Positions 18,176 through 30,111 of a stretch of 64,000 nt of DNA are shown here, piece by piece. Numbering within the stretch: position 1 is the first letter of the stretch; each line of letters begins with the position of its first letter. The position numbers were made by a program, and so were the translations under genes. Below the pieces are notes generated by a model. It was not told the DNA's origin. It did no database searches and was given only the letters and a program-made list of their open reading frames with translations. Origin of the DNA: Larix kaempferi. Taxonomy: Eukaryota > Streptophyta > Pinopsida > Pinales > Pinaceae. The stretch spans positions 13,448,001 to 13,512,000 of the forward strand of contig BSBM01000068.1 of the NCBI GenBank assembly GCA_027924585.1, written 5' to 3'.

Positions 18176-18955
18176 GGTGCCCATAGCACTAAGCCTGGTT
18201 GCAAAACCGGGCCAACATTAATCGACACACAAAAAGATACAAATAACATGCATCCCATTACCCATATGATAAAGGGAAAATTGAACCCCACCTAAGTCAT
18301 TAACATTCTCAAATAAACCCAAATTAACCTATCATATGCTTTTGAAAGGTCAATTTTGATGACTACTGATCTCAATTTTTTTACCCTTAAGGAATGCAAA
18401 CCCTCCTACGCTACACCAATATCTTTGTGTATTTACTTGCATGGCAAGAATCCAAACTATTTAACATAGATGTTTGCATATAAAAGGGTTTAATTCGTCT
18501 GGATATAATTTTAGCCACAATTATATGTGTGTGTGTGTGTATTGCATAGTGATATAGGTCTGAAGTCTTCAAAGTTGCCCGAATTATCAAAGTTTGGGAC
18601 AAGAGCAATGAATGTAGAATTGAATGCTGTACGAATCTTCCCACTTTTTCTGGAATCCTCGACCACCTGAAGTAAGTCCTTCCCCAACACATCATTATAT
18701 AGGCCAATATAGAACTCCTTCGGCATCTCATCAATACCAAGAATTTTGTCCCTTTTCATGTTATGAATGACCTCGATTTCTTTACTCATAACTTGATCCA
18801 TCAGAGTGCGATTATCCTTTGCATTGAAAAACTGCAAAAAAAATTGTGTTATTCTAACAACTTGTGCAATATTATCTCTACCCTCCAATTTGAATAGATT
18901 GTCAAAATGTTTTATTCCAACATCAACAATGTCTTCAAATAATTAAACTCTTCCC
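18176..18955 (-). pseudogene. LINE ORF2, reverse transcriptase part
   Basis: Seen on the minus strand: IEVIHNMKRDKILGIDEMP (the xMKxDKxPGxDG start of LINE RT), IGLYNDVLGKDLLQVVEDS, FNSTFIALVPNFDNSGNFED, FRPISLCN. Beyond the (AC)n tract come VAKIISRRIKPF, then VVIKIDLSKAYDRLIWVYLR (the catalytic-domain Asp region), VGFNFPFIIWVM and VSFCVSIN. The FADD catalytic box would lie beyond 18176 and is absent. Several stops. This is the target-primed reverse transcriptase of an L1-type element. Confidence 0.8.
18525..18541. repeat. (GT)n/(AC)n microsatellite in LINE RT
   Basis: About eight GT dinucleotides lie where the RT sequence should run from SLCN to YKIxAK. On the coding strand they give a short Thr-His repeat in place of a conserved tripeptide, so the repeat expanded or was gained after decay began. 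Confidence 0.85.
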
Positions 18956-19231
18956 TCGAATCATTGGATATTTTCCATATCGCATTTACATTCTTCCTAT
19001 GATTCACAAAATGATGAAAGAATTTTGTATTCTCATCACCTTTGGCCAACCATAATGCTCTTCTCTTCAAACACAAATAAGTTTCTCTATACTCTAATAT
19101 CTATCGTCCATGCTTCTCCATCTCCACCACTTCCTTCTTGGTTTCCTCCGTGATAAAACCCGACCCATCCTCATCATTCCAAACTGCCAACTATTCCTCG
19201 ATATCTAAAAGTTCTTTGTTCTTTTTAACCC

Positions 19232-19590
19232 TCATTTCAATGGAACAATCAATAGATTTTTTTTGGTTAATTGGATATTTTTCACAAATTGTATTGCAAT
19301 GAACTCTCTACAATTACTATCGAAAGGGATCCAAGACGACTTAAGATATTGAATAAATTTTAGGTCATGAAGCCATAGAGAATTGAACTTAAAAGGAGTA
19401 GAAGGCCTCTCACCTACTCCCACTAATTCAAGAACAATAAAAAGATGATCAAACTCACCTCTTACTACCACCATTTGCCTAATTAGCACGGGAAGATCCA
19501 TAAAATTTTCATTGATAAAAAATTGATCAAGTTGCTTCTCAATTTCGGCTGATCCCACTCTCCTATTGCTCCTTGTTTTAGGATTAGTCT
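19232..19590 (-). pseudogene. LINE ORF2 endonuclease, C-terminal part
   Basis: On the minus strand, SNRRVGSAEIEKQLDQFFI matches the xTWxNRRxGxxxIxxRLDRF motif near the end of APE-type LINE endonucleases. GEFDHLFIVLELVG corresponds to SDHxPI with the Ser lost, and PFKFNSLWLHD follows as usual. About 640 bp to the RT start (18955-19231) hold the degraded linker. Confidence 0.75.
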
Positions 19591-19599
19591 ATGAATGTG

Positions 19600-20612
19600 G
19601 ACATAAGTTGAACTCCCTAGTTTAACCGTTAAACTAGAACAAAACAAACAATAATACACACATTTCCCTAACTGAATTAAACCACAAACAAAAATATGGG
19701 AGACTCACCTTTGACTATAAGTTGTCTCCAATAATCCAATGTCCGAGTAACCTTGTTTCTCCACTTATGATAATTACCTGTAAAGTATTCTAGACAAGCA
19801 ATACAAGATGGAAACTATAACTATGATGTGGTTACATTAAATACATGACCAAGGAGATGTACAATAAGTAAATAAAAAATTTCTTATGGGAAATGAAATG
19901 CACAATTGTATTAGTGAAATTGGAAAGAAGTACAACCTTTGATGCCTTGGTGTCATATCTCCTCTCCAATGGATTTCGCTTTGCTTCAAGATGTCACCTT
20001 AATCTAAGAAGGATATGGATCTAAAGTCTATCACTTTTGGTATAATTTCTCCAGCATAATCTTATTCTCAATTCCTCCTCCCCTCACCCATGGTCAAGAC
20101 TTGCATTTATAGGACAATATGGATAGAGGAGAGATGAGATATTTAGGGATAATGGATGAGATATGATCCCAAAAAGTAAGGAATTCGAGTGAGATCCTAG
20201 AAAATAGGAACTGGAAGGGGATATCGTCCATATAAGATTGTTTCTAGAGACTTCTCGAAAACCTTTGTTTTCTACCCGTACATACCTCGACACGACTTGG
20301 TAGTAGAGGAATATGCGGTGAGGACAGGAGATGCGATTTGCTTAACAAGAAAGATGTGTCAACGACGCATGTTGCCAGTATAATAAAGTGCGTTAGTGGG
20401 ATAATGGCGCATGTTGCTAAATAAGCAAAGCACGTCGCAGTTGTTATATGGGCTAATTCATAGGGAAAGAGGGATGGGATCTATATTCCAGAATGAGCAC
20501 TTCAAGGATCAAGGCAATGGAAATATACTGGGTCAATGTGCTAGATGAAAATCTTGTGTAACACTCCAAGTTGGACATACCTTTATCGGAGCAATATCTA
20601 ACAACCCTTCTG
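19600..20612 (-). mobile_element. Probable solo LTR inserted in LINE endonuclease
   Basis: LINE endonuclease motifs on both sides (up to about 20640 and from about 19590) should be near-contiguous, but about 1 kb of unrelated sequence separates them. On the minus strand it begins TGTTAGATATTGCTCCG, has a TATA-like CCTATAAATGC at about 20111-20101, and ends near TTATGTCCACA. No coding signal. The terminal TG...CA and TATA suggest a solo LTR; no clear target duplication was found, so other insert types remain possible. Confidence 0.4.
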
Positions 20613-20639
20613 ATTCATATTTCCTAATAAAATAGTTTT

Positions 20640-21090
20640 ATAAACTATCCTTCAACACAGATCCCCCTCAAACCTCAAAAAATGGCAATGATAATTTCAA
20701 ATCCCCCCCAGGATTATGTTCTTGCTCCTCAAGAGATCCTTCAAAATTAGGTTGTCCTAAAATAAGACTCTATGAATGTAAGGTCAGTATATATTAATGA
20801 AGAGGAATTCCTTCCCTAGTTCTTGAGAGAACAAAACAACACCTATCCTAGATTCCAGCTCCCAGGAAGAAGATAGTTCAATGCTCTTCCTGCACCAGTC
20901 TGAAATCAAGCCTCCACAATAGCCCTTTTCATCAATAAAATTAAAATCCCATCCACCAATGACCTTAGATAACTCCATAATGATATTTTCTCCTTCACCT
21001 ATTATTTCCTCAAGAAACAAAACATCAGGGTTTATAGAACCCACCAAATATCCAAACCACTAGCTTCTTTGAGGGGTTAGCCATCCCTTA
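20640..21090 (-). pseudogene. LINE ORF2 endonuclease, N-terminal part
   Basis: On the minus strand, INPDVLFLEEIIGEGENI matches the KPDIxxLQET motif of LINE endonucleases with Gln changed to Glu. GYCGGLISDW follows (GxSGGL), then FLFINIY, a stop, and a degraded DRVxFW...IILGGDxN segment to about 20650. Endonuclease nicks the target DNA for LINE insertion. The catalytic Glu is retained in EEIIGEG by position, but stops make it non-functional. Confidence 0.75.
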
Positions 21091-21890
21091 ATAATTTAAG
21101 GAGCAAATTATCATTAAGAACCCACATCTGGGGTAGATGCTGCTCTAAGTGCCCCTTCAATTGATTTCTTCAATCCTACTCCCATATCCCAAGAGGATTT
21201 CTCCTGAGCCTTATGAAAAAAAATACTTCCTACTTGTACCTCTAGTAAAAATCTTTTCCAGATTCAATCCTAAGTCCCATGAGCCTTCTAAGACAATATC
21301 CTTGAGCTCCCCTTTCCTAAAACGTAGCTTAATTTTATAATATTCTTCCACCATATCCTTTGGAGTAGTTACAATTTTTCCCAAGGGAACATTAAGAAAA
21401 TCAAATTGCATACCCTTAAGATGAGGATTTTTTATCCCAACCTATCAATTAAAATAGAATTACCAAGATTCTTGCTCTCAATCCCCACTACATAATCCCT
21501 CACCACCCCAACAACACAAGTAGGAAAATCCTTTTCTCTGCTCAAAATCTAGATCTGGATACTACTCAAAACTTAAAGGAATTAGTTCAGAAATTGAATT
21601 ACCTAAAAAGGTCCTCTCCAATGAAACCTTCTTTGGCCATAATGACCTCTCCATCTTGTTTATTCATAATTTTGGGTTGTCTTGCATCGCAAGCCATTAA
21701 ATCCAAAGACCCATTAATATTCAGGATTATAAAAGAATCCTCAAACTACTAAGAACTTGTTTCCTCTTCATGTAAGGTTTCCCTCTCTTTACCCACCTAC
21801 AACATTGTATCCCATAAAGCTTTATCCTTATGCTTCATAAATTTATTCTCTTCCTAAATATTCTTTTTGAATCTCACAGAACAATCATCT
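21091..21890 (-). other. LINE inter-ORF region, degraded
   Basis: A 66-residue frame at 21211-21411 (minus; VTTPKDMVEEYYKIKLRFRK) lies between ORF1 and the endonuclease. I do not recognise a domain in it. It could be the decayed end of ORF1 or the start of ORF2. Confidence 0.4.
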
Positions 21891-22773
21891 GCAATATGTC
21901 CATAAACATGGCATTTTTTTCATTTAAACTATATACCTTGATAATCCAACGCTTGAATGTGCACACAACCCCCTTTCTATAAAAATATACTCTCTACAAG
22001 CCCCTCCCTCAAATACAAGGTCACTAGAATTCTAGCCAATCTCATCCATCCTGTATTCAAATAAGATGAGTGCATATCCACGAAACTTCCCAACATATTC
22101 CCTATTTCTTTGAATATGTCCAATGACCAGAATTCGAACGGGAAATTAGTCATTTTTATCCAAACTGGAACTAGATTGTTCCTTTCCAATGAAGCATAAA
22201 AAATAGGAGCCCAACTCTTTAGTAAAAGGGCACAAGAATCCCACCTCCAAGATCCATTAAAAAATTTTGCAGCATATTGAGCAGAATTAAACGAAAATGC
22301 AAACCCAACTCCTCGACAAAATGAAGAACCACGAGCATAACCAAACTTCTTTCCTCACTCCTTCTTTACCCAATATTTAAGCCCAAATTCTCCAACTCCG
22401 TGACTAGAAAATTGTCCTACCAATGTCATTTCGTTGGTCATAACAATTTCATTTAATCTGACATCTTCCCCAGGCACAAGATTTACAGGCTTCAAATTCA
22501 TGTTAAGGCATCTTTTCCTTTTATTCTGGACCTTCTCCCTAAAATCTTGACTTCCCTCTATACCCCACTCAAACACACCAGAAATTTTACCAGTTTCCTT
22601 ACTAACTCTATGTTCAGGTACTCCAACAATATTAGTGAGACGAAGGGTCTTCCTAATGAAACCTTCCCCCAAAACCAAGCATCCTCATTCAATTTTTTTG
22701 ACGAATCATAATTAGTGATTTCAATTTCAACTGGTTTTGAATATGCCACCCTATATGTCATGTCCCCTCCCAT
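21890..22773 (-). pseudogene. LINE ORF1, DUF4283-like RNA-binding protein
   Basis: Begins at ATG 22773 on the minus strand (GGDMTYRVAYSKPVEIE). Then come EMTLVGQFSSHGVGE, a KFFNGSWRWDSCALLLKSW stretch, and VPVWIKMTNFPFEFWSLD with IGNMLGSFVDM and GWMRLARILV, the hallmark order of DUF4283 in plant LINE ORF1. KKCHVYGHIADDC near 21900 is the end of a CCHC knuckle that has lost its first cysteine(s). ORF1 proteins bind LINE RNA. Shifts and stops break the frame. Confidence 0.75.
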
Positions 22774-22802
22774 CAATCTAACTCAAGGGAGGGAACATGA
22801 CA
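22756..22802. repeat. 15-bp inverted repeat at LINE 5' end
   Basis: GTCATGTCCCCTCCC (from about 22757) pairs with GGGAGGGAACATGAC (ending about 22801) with one mismatch and a ~15-nt loop. It overlaps the presumed ORF1 start. Confidence 0.75.
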
Positions 22803-24329
22803 CTTAATTCAGGCTTTCAAAACTATCCCCATTCATCATTTTTCATATTCATAACAAATGATACATGTGTGCAAATGCATAATGAAATTAAACACAATGG
22901 AAATAAATTCTACTACACACATCTAGCTTGCAATTTCCAACATAATTATAACAAGCATCAATTAAAGACATGCATACTCAAATACAAGAGAATAATTATC
23001 TTGAAATGAAGTTGTCCCGAGCAACTGGATATGCAACTGCAACGTTCCACACAGCCATAGGTCAACTGTGTTCATCAATCTCTCAACACACCTTCCACCC
23101 CCCGAGCTGGGCATGATTTCCATAAGGAAAGGGAACCTTCCAACTCATGCATAGCCAAAAGAACACCACAACCTAGCCAAGCCAGTCCACAGCTGGGTTT
23201 ATCAGGTTGTCAAGGAACTAGAAAGGAATGAATTGCTAAGATAGTGAGCTCAACCACAGAGCTATCAATACCTCTACAAGATGTAGCTAGCTTGGAACCC
23301 ACAATACCTACACGCCCAACACAAGGAAGTATCCCCTTCACTACTCCATAGTCCCTCAGGCCATACCTTCCCTTCTAGTGCTCTTCAGGGTGTGCATATA
23401 AAATTATCCAAATCCCTATCATCTTCGGTGAGGTTACACCTCTCAAGCCAAATTCCAAATCCTTGTATACTCTTGGAAGATTACACATAGGCTCAAGCCA
23501 AACAAGGGATACATATATCAACAAGGCATAAAATTTTAGGCATGGAATTTTTTTTTAGCTATGGGATTCACAAAACACAATTTCCCATGAGTGTTCCAAA
23601 ATCATGGGCACACCAAAAACGTATTTCTGAAAGGGAAAAAAACCACTGGAAGCTATAGATTGAAATCCCAATGGGTACACAAGAAACCAAGTAACAAAAA
23701 CATATCCAACAGACCCCCAAATCGATTTCTCTCCTTCCCCACCATTTTCCAACATCAAAAAAATCTTTCCTAGCTAGAAAATGAAGGAAAACTCAGCAAA
23801 TGTGTGGAGGAAAATTCCCATCAAGCAATACGGACGTGAGGGAGCAATACTAGTGAATGAATGATGGATTGGGAAGCAAATTCGTGGGTCATTTATTTCT
23901 CGGGAATCCAAACATGTTTTTCCAAGATGATGGCTTTCCCATACTCGAAATTTGGACAACCATACCTTCCATTTCCCAAAACAATAACTACCTTAAACAC
24001 CTCTTGGAAGAATTAAATGATTGGGTGCATAATTCAACATGGGTAGTTAATGGTTCATGGGTTTTCTCATTGACACTTGAATTGACACTATTGGCTTCAG
24101 GGGTTTGAATATTTCCCTCCCTATTCCTTGTAAAAATCACGCCCCCATACTCTTGTTGCATTGCATAGCTAGTTGTGGTTATTTTTATTAAAATACATTT
24201 ACATCATATTTTTTATTTCCATCGTGCCATGCTAGCACGTGATCCACATGCACTGATTTTTTTAAATTGTCGATACATGATCTAGGGACAACAAACCTGA
24301 TTCAACTTTCCTATCATAGAAACTACATG
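22803..24329. other. No recognisable gene
   Basis: Short frames only, none with a family match that I can name. The stretch may hold degraded LTR sequence but no pair was found in the window. Confidence 0.4.
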
Positions 24330-24389
24330 TGAAATATTCAACTGTACCAACTCGAGCCTTGTCTTTAACAACCTCGAAATCACTGTTCC

Positions 24390-25211
24390 ATACATATCCT
24401 GGTAAGTCCTTTAGACAAGGTCTTATTGAAATTTTCCACTACCTGATTTGCTTGAGGATGATATGGTGAACTCTTATGATGGTCAATCAAAAACTCCTTC
24501 ATCAATACCTCAATTCTTCTATTCACGATGTGTGTTCCTTGGTTGCTTATAAATGTTTAGGGACATCCAAATATTGAGATTATATTTTCATATATGAACT
24601 TGGATGCTACCCCTTTAGTCACCGTTGTTGACTAGTTCTACCTATGCCCATTTGTTCAAGAATTCAATTATTGTGATAGTTTATCTTGCTTTTGTTATGT
24701 TTTCCTCTCTTAGGGAAGGGACCAACAAAATTAATTTCCCAAATTTCGAAGGAGAGGTTGGGGTTTACAAGTACCAAAGCCATCTCATCCCTTTTTACGG
24801 GTTGACCCAACCATTGGAATTTGTCACATTGTTTTACCTTATGTTTACAGTCACTGTACAATGTGGGCTACCATATCCCCCCTTGTAGGATTTTATAGCT
24901 ATGGTATCTGAATGAAAACTCCCTCCCATAGGTCTAGCATGTGATTCTTGTATAATACTTTCCCTTTCATGTTTTAGTGCACATCTCCTTAATACATCAA
25001 TAGGGCTAATTTTATATAAGCATCCATTAATTAGTGTAAAAAGAGTAGCCTTCATTGCAAGGGTTTTCTTTTTCTTTTCTATGAGAACTTGTGAAGCCTT
25101 CCAGTCCTGTAAAATTTGTACAATTTCATCTAGTTCTTGATTTTTAGCTTTGACTTTGAATAAATAGAAATCTTGGAGGTCATCATCATTCCCAATTGGA
25201 TCTTCCCACAT
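24390..25211 (-). pseudogene. Gypsy integrase remnant
   Basis: The frame 25211-24834 contains LYKISPIDVLRRCALKHERE and a degraded HHCC finger (HARPMGGSFHSD...). Further on, in broken frames, are FIYENIISIFGCP, FISNQGTHIVNRRIE and SSPYHPQANQVVENFNKT. The second catalytic Asp of SDQGTH is Asn; the Glu of VEAFNK is kept. This is a dead DDE integrase. Its motifs differ from those of the Tat-like element at 5-18 kb, so it is another gypsy lineage. Confidence 0.8.
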
Positions 25212-25249
25212 TTCAACTCTATAAAGATGGTTAGAACCGACATTGGATT

Positions 25250-26560
25250 TTCCTGGTCAAACCATGACTTTAAATTCAAATTATTGAAATAATAGAATCC
25301 ATCTAGCTACTCTTCCTTGGTGGACCCATTTATTAACCAAATATTTCAATGCTTGGTGGCTTATATAAAACATGAATGGATTTTTTAATAGGTAGTGTCA
25401 AAATTTCTACAAGGAAAAGATCATCCCTAGACCTTCCCTCTCCACGATCGATAATTTCCTTTCTTCCTTGTTTAATTTTTTACTAGCATAGGTGTTATGG
25501 TGATAAAACCCTTCATCGCTAGGTTCTACTAAATACAACACCAACTATAATGCTTGAGGCATCAACATGTGCATGGAATTTCTTCGACCATCTGCAAATA
25601 TTAGGATGGGTTCTTCAATCAATTTCCTTTTAAGGGTTTCAAATTACTCATTGCATTTTGCACTCCACTTAAATTCTACATCTTATTTGACTAATTCTTC
25701 CATAGGAAATGTTATCATTTGAATAACGTCTGATGAATTTTATGTAATATTCAGCATGCCCTAGAAATATTGTTATCTATTTTGGGTTCATGGGGAGTTT
25801 TAGGTCAAGTATCACTTTGATTTTTGTTAAGTAAACTTTGATATCCTCTTTGCAAACTACACGACCAAGAAAAATTCCAATTGGTGTAAGGAGAATACAT
25901 TTCTTGACATTTAGGGAAAGTTGGAATTGCCGATAGTTCTCCAACATGAGTTAAAGTGACTATATGTGGAGTAAAATTTGGATTGGTTAGTTATTGAAAT
26001 ACACAACCATTGTTTTATAGATATATTATTGAAATTCTTTGACCACTATTATAGAAACTATTGATGGGGCATTCTTCAATCTGAATGGCATAATTATATA
26101 GGTTAACGACCCAAACTCTGTCATCATTGTGGTTTATTACTGTTCTTGTTTAGTGATTGGTACTTGATTATATCCAGAGAAAATATCTATGAACAAGTAA
26201 CATTTGTGTCTAGTGACTTCATTAATGATTTCATTTTCAAACGGTGTCTATAAGGGTTCTGTAAGTGTTTCTTTATTTAATCCCATAAGTTGATGCATAT
26301 CCTAAGTCGTTTCAAATCATGTTTTTTTCACTAAACAACCATTTGGCTAGCCCATTATGCTTTGTCGATTGGATAAATAATACATATTAATAACATGTTT
26401 TGGATTTATTTTTGCACTATTTCTTTGTATTTGTGAGACGGCTTATAGGGCCTCTTATGGAGTGGTTTTGCATTTGGAATTAGCTCAATTTTCATTTCAC
26501 CCATTTTCTTTACTAATCCTTTCAAGTCTCTATAATCCCTTGGGAATACATCTTGATATT
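25250..26560 (-). pseudogene. Gypsy RT and RNase H remnant
   Basis: On the minus strand the RT core reads IIMPFRLKNAPSIV (normally VMPFGLKNAPATF), then VVYFNN where YxDD should be, so the catalytic Asp pair is lost. QFQLSLNVKKCILLTPIG, FLGHAEYYIKFIRRYS and FHAHVDASSIIVG (start of RNase H) follow, with stops between. Reverse transcription is not possible from this copy. Confidence 0.8.
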
Positions 26561-27399
26561 ACTTTAACAAGTTGATGGTTTTTGTTGTTTTCTTCTTCAA
26601 CCATTGGGCATCGATTCTGGACATGTTTACTTGGTCATCGTTAGAGATGTTTACTTCCTTAATCTTTATCTTTGATTTGTATAACTTCATTTTGCCTTCC
26701 TTTATTTCAAATTATATTCCAGGGGAAATTCAATTATTTCCTTCTCTTCTAAATTGACTTATGTGGCTAAATTTTAAGTATAGATTTGACTTATTTTGCA
26801 ACTTCATGGCGGTTCCTCCTCCATCTAAATATTTACCAAGAAATATTAACGGTGGAAATGTAATTGATTATATATCTATGGGAAGTAGAATAGGGTACTA
26901 TTAGACTTTTTCCTCTTGAATAATCGGTACCAATCGTATATAAAAACATATTTTAAGACTATGCTTAGGTATAGATTCGATTGTTTAGTAGAACCTTGCT
27001 CTTGATTAATAACATTATATTTTCCAGTCATACAATTTTGTGTCCAAATTATTCCCTACCAATAAGGGTGTACACCCAAATGCAACTCTCCTTTATTGTT
27101 GGGTTGGAAATTGTCATCATTCCCATGGATTACTTGGTAAATATTTCTAATATTTCCATTTTCATCACATGTTTTTAACTGGGGCTTTCCTTATTTTGTA
27201 TCTAGAGGGATAATTACCCTTTTATCTCCCTTAATCTTTATCCTATATTTATTAGAGATATGGTCAGTTTCATTTTTATCCCCCAAGGTTGAATGACTAA
27301 ACCAAGGTATGTTTTCATTCCTTTGACCAAGTTGATTACCTCAAAGTCAAATTTTATTGTGATTCCCATAATGCTTATTTTTGCATTCCTCAATAGCCC

Positions 27400-29143
27400 A
27401 ATAGGTTCCACAAACATCTGATCTACTCACTTCAGAAAGTTTCTTGATCTAACTAGGTTAAGCCTTCCCATTTTGATCTATGTGTCTTTTGGGAGAATAT
27501 TTACTTCAGATCCATAATCGACTACAAGTTCCAGTATAAAGTATCCCTAAATATTCAAACTGACTTGCAGATCATAGTCATAAGTATATTTCTCCTTATG
27601 ACTTAAATGTCACAATTTTTCAATCTTTTTATTTCCTTCTTCGCATCCCTACAAAATCTCCATTAACTCCAAAATCCGAGCAACAAATTTTTCCCCACTT
27701 AAAAGATCTAGGAATTCATCCAGTGAAGCAATTTTGTCTAGTCAGTGATTCCCTTGTTTATGTGTTTTTAAATCATCTTCCATTGATAGTTGTTCAAATA
27801 GGTTGATCACTTCTTTGATGATTTGTCCTTCTTTCCTTGGGTCCTGATTTGTAAGGGGGTTCTCTTGGATATTTGTATTGGCTCCAATCTAATGACAACA
27901 TGTAGGTTTTTAGAATTTAGGGTTGTGTGCTTGGGAATTCTTTGGAAAGGTTCACTTCCATTTTGTTCATTATCTTCTCAGGAATGATGGGGAAATCCTC
28001 TAGGGAATAGTCTCCCACTCCACATTTAGTGAAATATTTTAGATATGTTCTAACATGAAAAGGACAGAATGGGATTATATATATTTCAAACATATGAAGC
28101 AATATCTCTTATCAAATATTCCTCGACCACCTTGTTGACCTCCTATGCCTCCATATCAACCATGACCACTATATCCACCTCTTCCTCTTCCTTGGTATCC
28201 ATTATTACGTTGGTTATGATCCATCAACTATGTATGATATATTGTCTGGTAATTGGGTTTGTTTTTACCAATTAGTTGACAATATGATATGCTATGCAAA
28301 TCCTTCTCATAGATGGCACACCATTTAGGTTTTGCATTTTTCAAATTGTGTGGTCACTCTCATGTGGAATAATTCAACACACTTTCACAATTTTCATATT
28401 AGCATTCGTTGTGTACTTCCTAGACAACCTGGCATCTTTCAGTCGATTCTCTATATGTGTATTTGTCCTTGGTATGCCCATCATTTTTGCATAATGTACA
28501 CCATAAGTTAGACATTTTCATATCTCACAAATATACCTTTGCATTACTTTTAATTTTGTGTTCTAGTAATCTCTTTTTTGTTATGGTTATGCGATCATCA
28601 TTAGACTCAATTTGTTGCACCTTTCTAATGGATTCTTGCATGATTCAATCTCGTGCATTGTAAGAGGTTTCGTGATTCTTTCTAATAGTTCGTACACAAA
28701 CCATTGGACCAAGAGTTTAACATCAATTGTATATGGGATTTGGATAACAAAATTTTTAAACCTTTTATCATAATCTCTCACTAATTCACTTGGTATCTAT
28801 TTCATCTCTTTGATCCTTTGTGTTACCAAATATTTAACATCTCGGGTCCTGAAAATTTGGAAAAATTCTTGTTTATTTTCATTCTTGCTTATGTTTTTTA
28901 TTTCCGTCTAATTCATGAACCAAGTACATGCTCTCTTTATTAGTGCTCCAACACATTTTTCCATTTTCTTTGTTTCCTATGTGATGTCCATGGATCCCTA
29001 GATATTTTCATAAATAAACTAATGTCTTCTTGGATCTCTACCCCCTCATAGAGAGGGAGATTCCCAACATTATTATTAGGCATGGTTGTAGCACATTTGT
29101 AGAAGTAAAATTTACTGCAGGTGGTGCTGGTGAGGGAGATCAA
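27400..29143 (-). pseudogene. Gypsy gag and protease remnant
   Basis: Gag fragments: NNNVGNLPLYEGVEIQEDIS (N-terminal core, within 29143-28940) and VRDYDKRF-like MRDYDKRFKNFVIQIPYTID with LLVQWFVYELLERI (28781-28587). Protease is visible near 27500 as VVDYGSEVNILPKDT, where the catalytic D-S/G-G has become DYG. Shifts separate all pieces. 26561-27399 between RT and protease is too degraded to read. Confidence 0.65.
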
Positions 29144-29386
29144 TTATGGTTTTAAAAAATAAAAGGGGTTGACTGAGTCAATTGAATTGACTTTGTTGGG
29201 TGATTTGACTGACTTGATTGAGATGGATGAGTCAACTAAGTCGACCGAGTGGAATATTCAAGCTCTATTTTTTGACTTGGGATTTCGTTTCTTCTAGAAA
29301 CAACTTCATGCTACTAGGTTGTTTGTCTAACACTAATGATATTTATACTTAATGAAACCATTTTTTTATCCATGCCTCTTCACTAC

Positions 29387-30111
29387 TATGATATTTTGGA
29401 GAAAAACATCTAGAAAATCAAACACATTGTAATATAGTTAGCAAGGGATTAAACAAGTGACAAAATCATAATATTCATCAACCATAAAAAAGAGATACAA
29501 AATATCTTTTAGAAACCCATTATCATATTTACTGTACAAAGAATGAATCAATGTTTACATATAGGCAATTCAAATTACTAAGAAAGGAAATTTGAATTGC
29601 CCACTAGTGCATGAAAACCTACTTGGGATTAACTAGAGCTCAAATGCCCTTAGCTAGCCATGCAATCTCTCAAACATTAATTAAGTACTATCTCATAACT
29701 AAACTAAGTGTATGAGTGGAGGCTTAGTTACCTAAAATCAAGAACCTAATGCATGCACAACTCATGCATGAGAAGAATATGCTCATAATAGTAAAGGAGG
29801 GCACTTCAGTCTAGAATAGTAAATCAAGGTTCCTAGAATTACCCTATAAAGTCAAACATGTAATGTAGGGCCCTAAAAAATAGGAAATATTTCCTAATTG
29901 AAGGAAGTTTCCCTTATATGCTAGAAATAACCCTGAGAATCACACTCACAATCCAGAAATAACAGATTAGTCCCTTGAATCTAGGGATGAAGTGCTCTAC
30001 TGTCTCAAATGGTCAAATTGAGTCAAATTTAGACCTTTGCAACCCTGAGACAAAGATATAAGTCCATGTATGATAAATTTAAGTTATGGAGAGGGTAAAT
30101 ATGCTCTAACA
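29387..30111 (-). repeat. Outer copia 3' LTR (725 bp)
   Basis: On the minus strand begins TGTTAGAGCATATTTACC at 30111 and ends near AAAATATCATA at 29387. Homologous along its length to 44726-45477. Confidence 0.9.

Larger units (their letters stand above)
18176..22773 (-). mobile_element. Decayed L1-type LINE
   Basis: Minus-strand non-LTR retrotransposon. From its 5' end (22773) it shows ORF1 with a DUF4283-like RNA-binding domain and a knuckle, then ORF2 with endonuclease and RT. It stops in mid-RT at 18176, where the gypsy LTR begins, so its 3' half is missing here. A ~1-kb insert (about 19600-20612) splits the endonuclease. Many stops and shifts show it is dead. Confidence 0.8.
24330..29386 (-). 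mobile_element. Decayed Ty3/gypsy element
   Basis: Minus-strand gypsy order from right to left: gag (about 29143-27900), protease (about 27500), RT and RNase H (about 26560-25250), integrase (25211-24390). No LTRs were recognised at either side; the outer copia element at 29387 may have cut it. Stops and shifts are frequent throughout. Confidence 0.75.

Noticed and set aside
18209-18303. LTR end at CCAACA (18219) or ATTAACA (18303), matching TGTTAACA at the LTR start
   Set aside because: LINE RT coding sequence (VGFNFPFIIWVM and neighbours) already covers this stretch, so the LTR must end before about 18176.
19590-20778. CTATGAATGT present on both sides of the LINE insert, as a 10-bp TSD of a MULE-like element
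   Set aside because: The right copy lies within readable LINE endonuclease sequence, so it is not at the insert border; no terminal inverted repeats were found.
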